This document shows positions 63,078 to 64,000 of a stretch of DNA of 64,000 bases, one piece after another. The notes beneath the pieces were generated by a model. That model saw only the letters and a list, made by a program, of their open reading frames with translations. It did not search any database and was not told the DNA's origin. The position numbers and the translations under genes are program-made. Positions within the stretch are counted from its first letter, which is position 1, and each line of letters starts with the position of its first letter. The DNA lies in assembly GCF_003013395.1 (NCBI RefSeq), contig NZ_PXZM01000012.1, positions 1 through 64,000 on the forward strand. The letters are read 5' to 3'. Origin of the DNA: Brevibacillus fortis. Its GTDB lineage: Bacteria; Bacillota; Bacilli; Brevibacillales; Brevibacillaceae.

Positions 63078-64000
63078 TTATTTTGTGCCGAGCTCCGGCT
63101 TGTTCTGGTAAAAGAAATTCGGCGAGTGGATTGTGTTGTCGTACAGACTGTGGAAAATGTGTGTAGCTGTTGCTGAGATCGGCGGAACCAGCCATGTCCA
63201 GTCACCAGTAACGGCTCGACCACATTTCTCTTCTCTTTCCTCAAATCGCTTGAATTGCTGGCTCGCGGTGTGATGATCGACTATCGATACTCCTTTTTCC
63301 TTGAAGGAATGCAGGACGGCTACATTCAGCTCGATGAGCGCTTTGTCTCTCCAAAGTGTCACTTCCCTGGTCGTATCGAGCCCCATGACCTCTGCGACCT
63401 TTGGCAGCATGTTATATCGTTCTTGGTCAGCGAAATTGCGCGCACCGATCTCCGTTCCCATGTACCAGCCGTTAAAAGGCGCCGCCAAGTATTCAATGCC
63501 ACCAATCTCCATACGCATATTCGAGACGATCGGAACCCCATACCATTGCAACTCCAAATCGGCAAAGCCCGGTAGATCAGGATGCACGATTGGCACCTCC
63601 AAAACCAGCTCCTGAGAAATCTCAAAAAACTGCGGCGTCCGATCTCCAATCTGCACGACAAGCGGCAAAACATCGTAGTGCGTGCCTTTGCCTTGCCATC
63701 CCAGGCTCTGGCATAGCTTCGTCAACTCAAGTGAAATCGGATCGCCCAATACGCCGTATTCCGTTTCATATCCCGCGTAGCGAATCAACTGATCGTTCCA
63801 AATGCGCATGTGCGGTCTTCCTGTCATAGTAGGTGCAAAAACGGTGATGGTTGGGCGGATTTTCCCCCCATTAGTCGCAAACTCGATGTGACGAAGCATT
63901 GCTTGCGCCATCTCTTCTTCTGTCTCTGCCTGCCGTTCATCTAACACAATCAACGATTCCCAAAAGAATCGACCAATACATCTATTGCTATTGCGCCAGG
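63078..64000 (-). CDS. nos: Bacterial nitric oxide synthase oxygenase (5' end outside window)
   Basis: The visible 306 residues are the C-terminal part of an NOS oxygenase, which makes NO and citrulline from arginine with a heme. The frame stays open to the edge, reading [13 protein letters not shown], so the heme-binding Cys (codon 63978-63980) is present. The substrate motif [14 protein letters not shown], containing the arginine-binding Glu, and the pterin-site region near DWTWLVPP are intact. Bacterial NOS lacks a fused reductase and borrows cellular ones. Upstream part (about 55 residues) lies beyond the window. Confidence 0.95.
   Translation of the reverse strand, partial: WRNSNRCIGRFFWESLIVLDERQAETEEEMAQAMLRHIEFATNGGKIRPTITVFAPTMTGRPHMRIWNDQLIRYAGYETEYGVLGDPISLELTKLCQSLGWQGKGTHYDVLPLVVQIGDRTPQFFEISQELVLEVPIVHPDLPGFADLELQWYGVPIVSNMRMEIGGIEYLAAPFNGWYMGTEIGARNFADQERYNMLPKVAEVMGLDTTREVTLWRDKALIELNVAVLHSFKEKGVSIVDHHTASQQFKRFEEREEKCGRAVTGDWTWLVPPISATATHIFHSLYDNTIHSPNFFYQNKPELGTK

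Noticed and set aside
62978..63244. N-terminal extension of the ECF sigma factor
   Set aside because: It would cross the terminator-like repeat and the end of nitric oxide synthase; GTG 62977 has a strong ribosome site and gives the usual sigma length.

Overview
The window looks like chromosome of a Gram-positive, Bacillales-type bacterium, most likely a Brevibacillus or close relative. This is inferred from strong AGGAGG-type ribosome sites with frequent GTG/TTG starts, a SAM-I (S-box) leader on metQNI, Fur boxes on siderophore transport genes, a PurBox-like site, LPXTG/sortase genes, a YxcD-family protein and a bacterial nitric oxide synthase. GC content is moderate, except for an AT-rich patch at about 14.7-17.6 kb that holds a transposase remnant. 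I see no rRNA, tRNA or CRISPR array.

Layout. 0.1-0.4 kb: a large nested inverted repeat. 0.4-4.2 kb: MgtC-family membrane protein, MATE exporter and a secreted chitin-type lytic polysaccharide monooxygenase, all on the minus strand. 4.5-11.2 kb: a six-gene minus-strand purine uptake and salvage operon (binding protein, nucleoside hydrolase, two permeases, ATPase, adenine deaminase). It is preceded by a PurBox-like site and a leader that can form a terminator and a competing antiterminator, possibly an undescribed riboswitch. 11.2-14.6 kb: a DUF2294 protein, then a SAM-I riboswitch driving metQNI. 14.7-17.6 kb: AT-rich accessory patch. 17.6-25.1 kb: a small membrane protein plus YxcD, an orphan YusV-like siderophore ATPase with a Fur box, a DJ-1/PfpI protein, a complete Fur-controlled yclNOPQ-like siderophore importer, and a DUF4097 lipoprotein that starts in six tandem ATG codons. 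25.7-32.0 kb: a CheY-like regulator convergent with a 1971-residue kinase (Ser/Thr kinase-like, STAND ATPase, TPR-like, GAF, PAS, HPt, CheA-type ATPase). 32.1-33.6 kb: cupin and MBL-fold proteins.

33.8-50.2 kb is the most unusual region: two divergent arms of nine genes. They encode a tubulin/FtsZ-like GTPase of 1129 residues, two membrane-anchored von Willebrand A proteins, a zinc-ribbon P-loop GTPase, a GTPase-associated protein (GAP1-like) with a C-terminal membrane anchor, a large coiled protein that may be a degenerate tubulin-like partner, a beta-rich protein, and in the other arm a 49-residue membrane peptide, a zinc-ribbon membrane protein and a membrane-anchored SH3b protein. This resembles, with extra parts, the tubulin-like/vWA/GTPase membrane-remodelling systems predicted by comparative genomics. 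I infer a cytoskeleton-plus-envelope machine of unknown purpose.

50.3-64.0 kb: LysE exporter, a candidate structured RNA with its own -10 box and terminator, a class D-type sortase with its LPQTG surface protein, a lipase-like hydrolase, a GHL10-type glycoside hydrolase, an orphan Fur-controlled siderophore-binding lipoprotein, a small secreted protein, an ECF sigma/anti-sigma pair, and nitric oxide synthase running off the right edge. A terminator-like repeat occurs three times in this last part.
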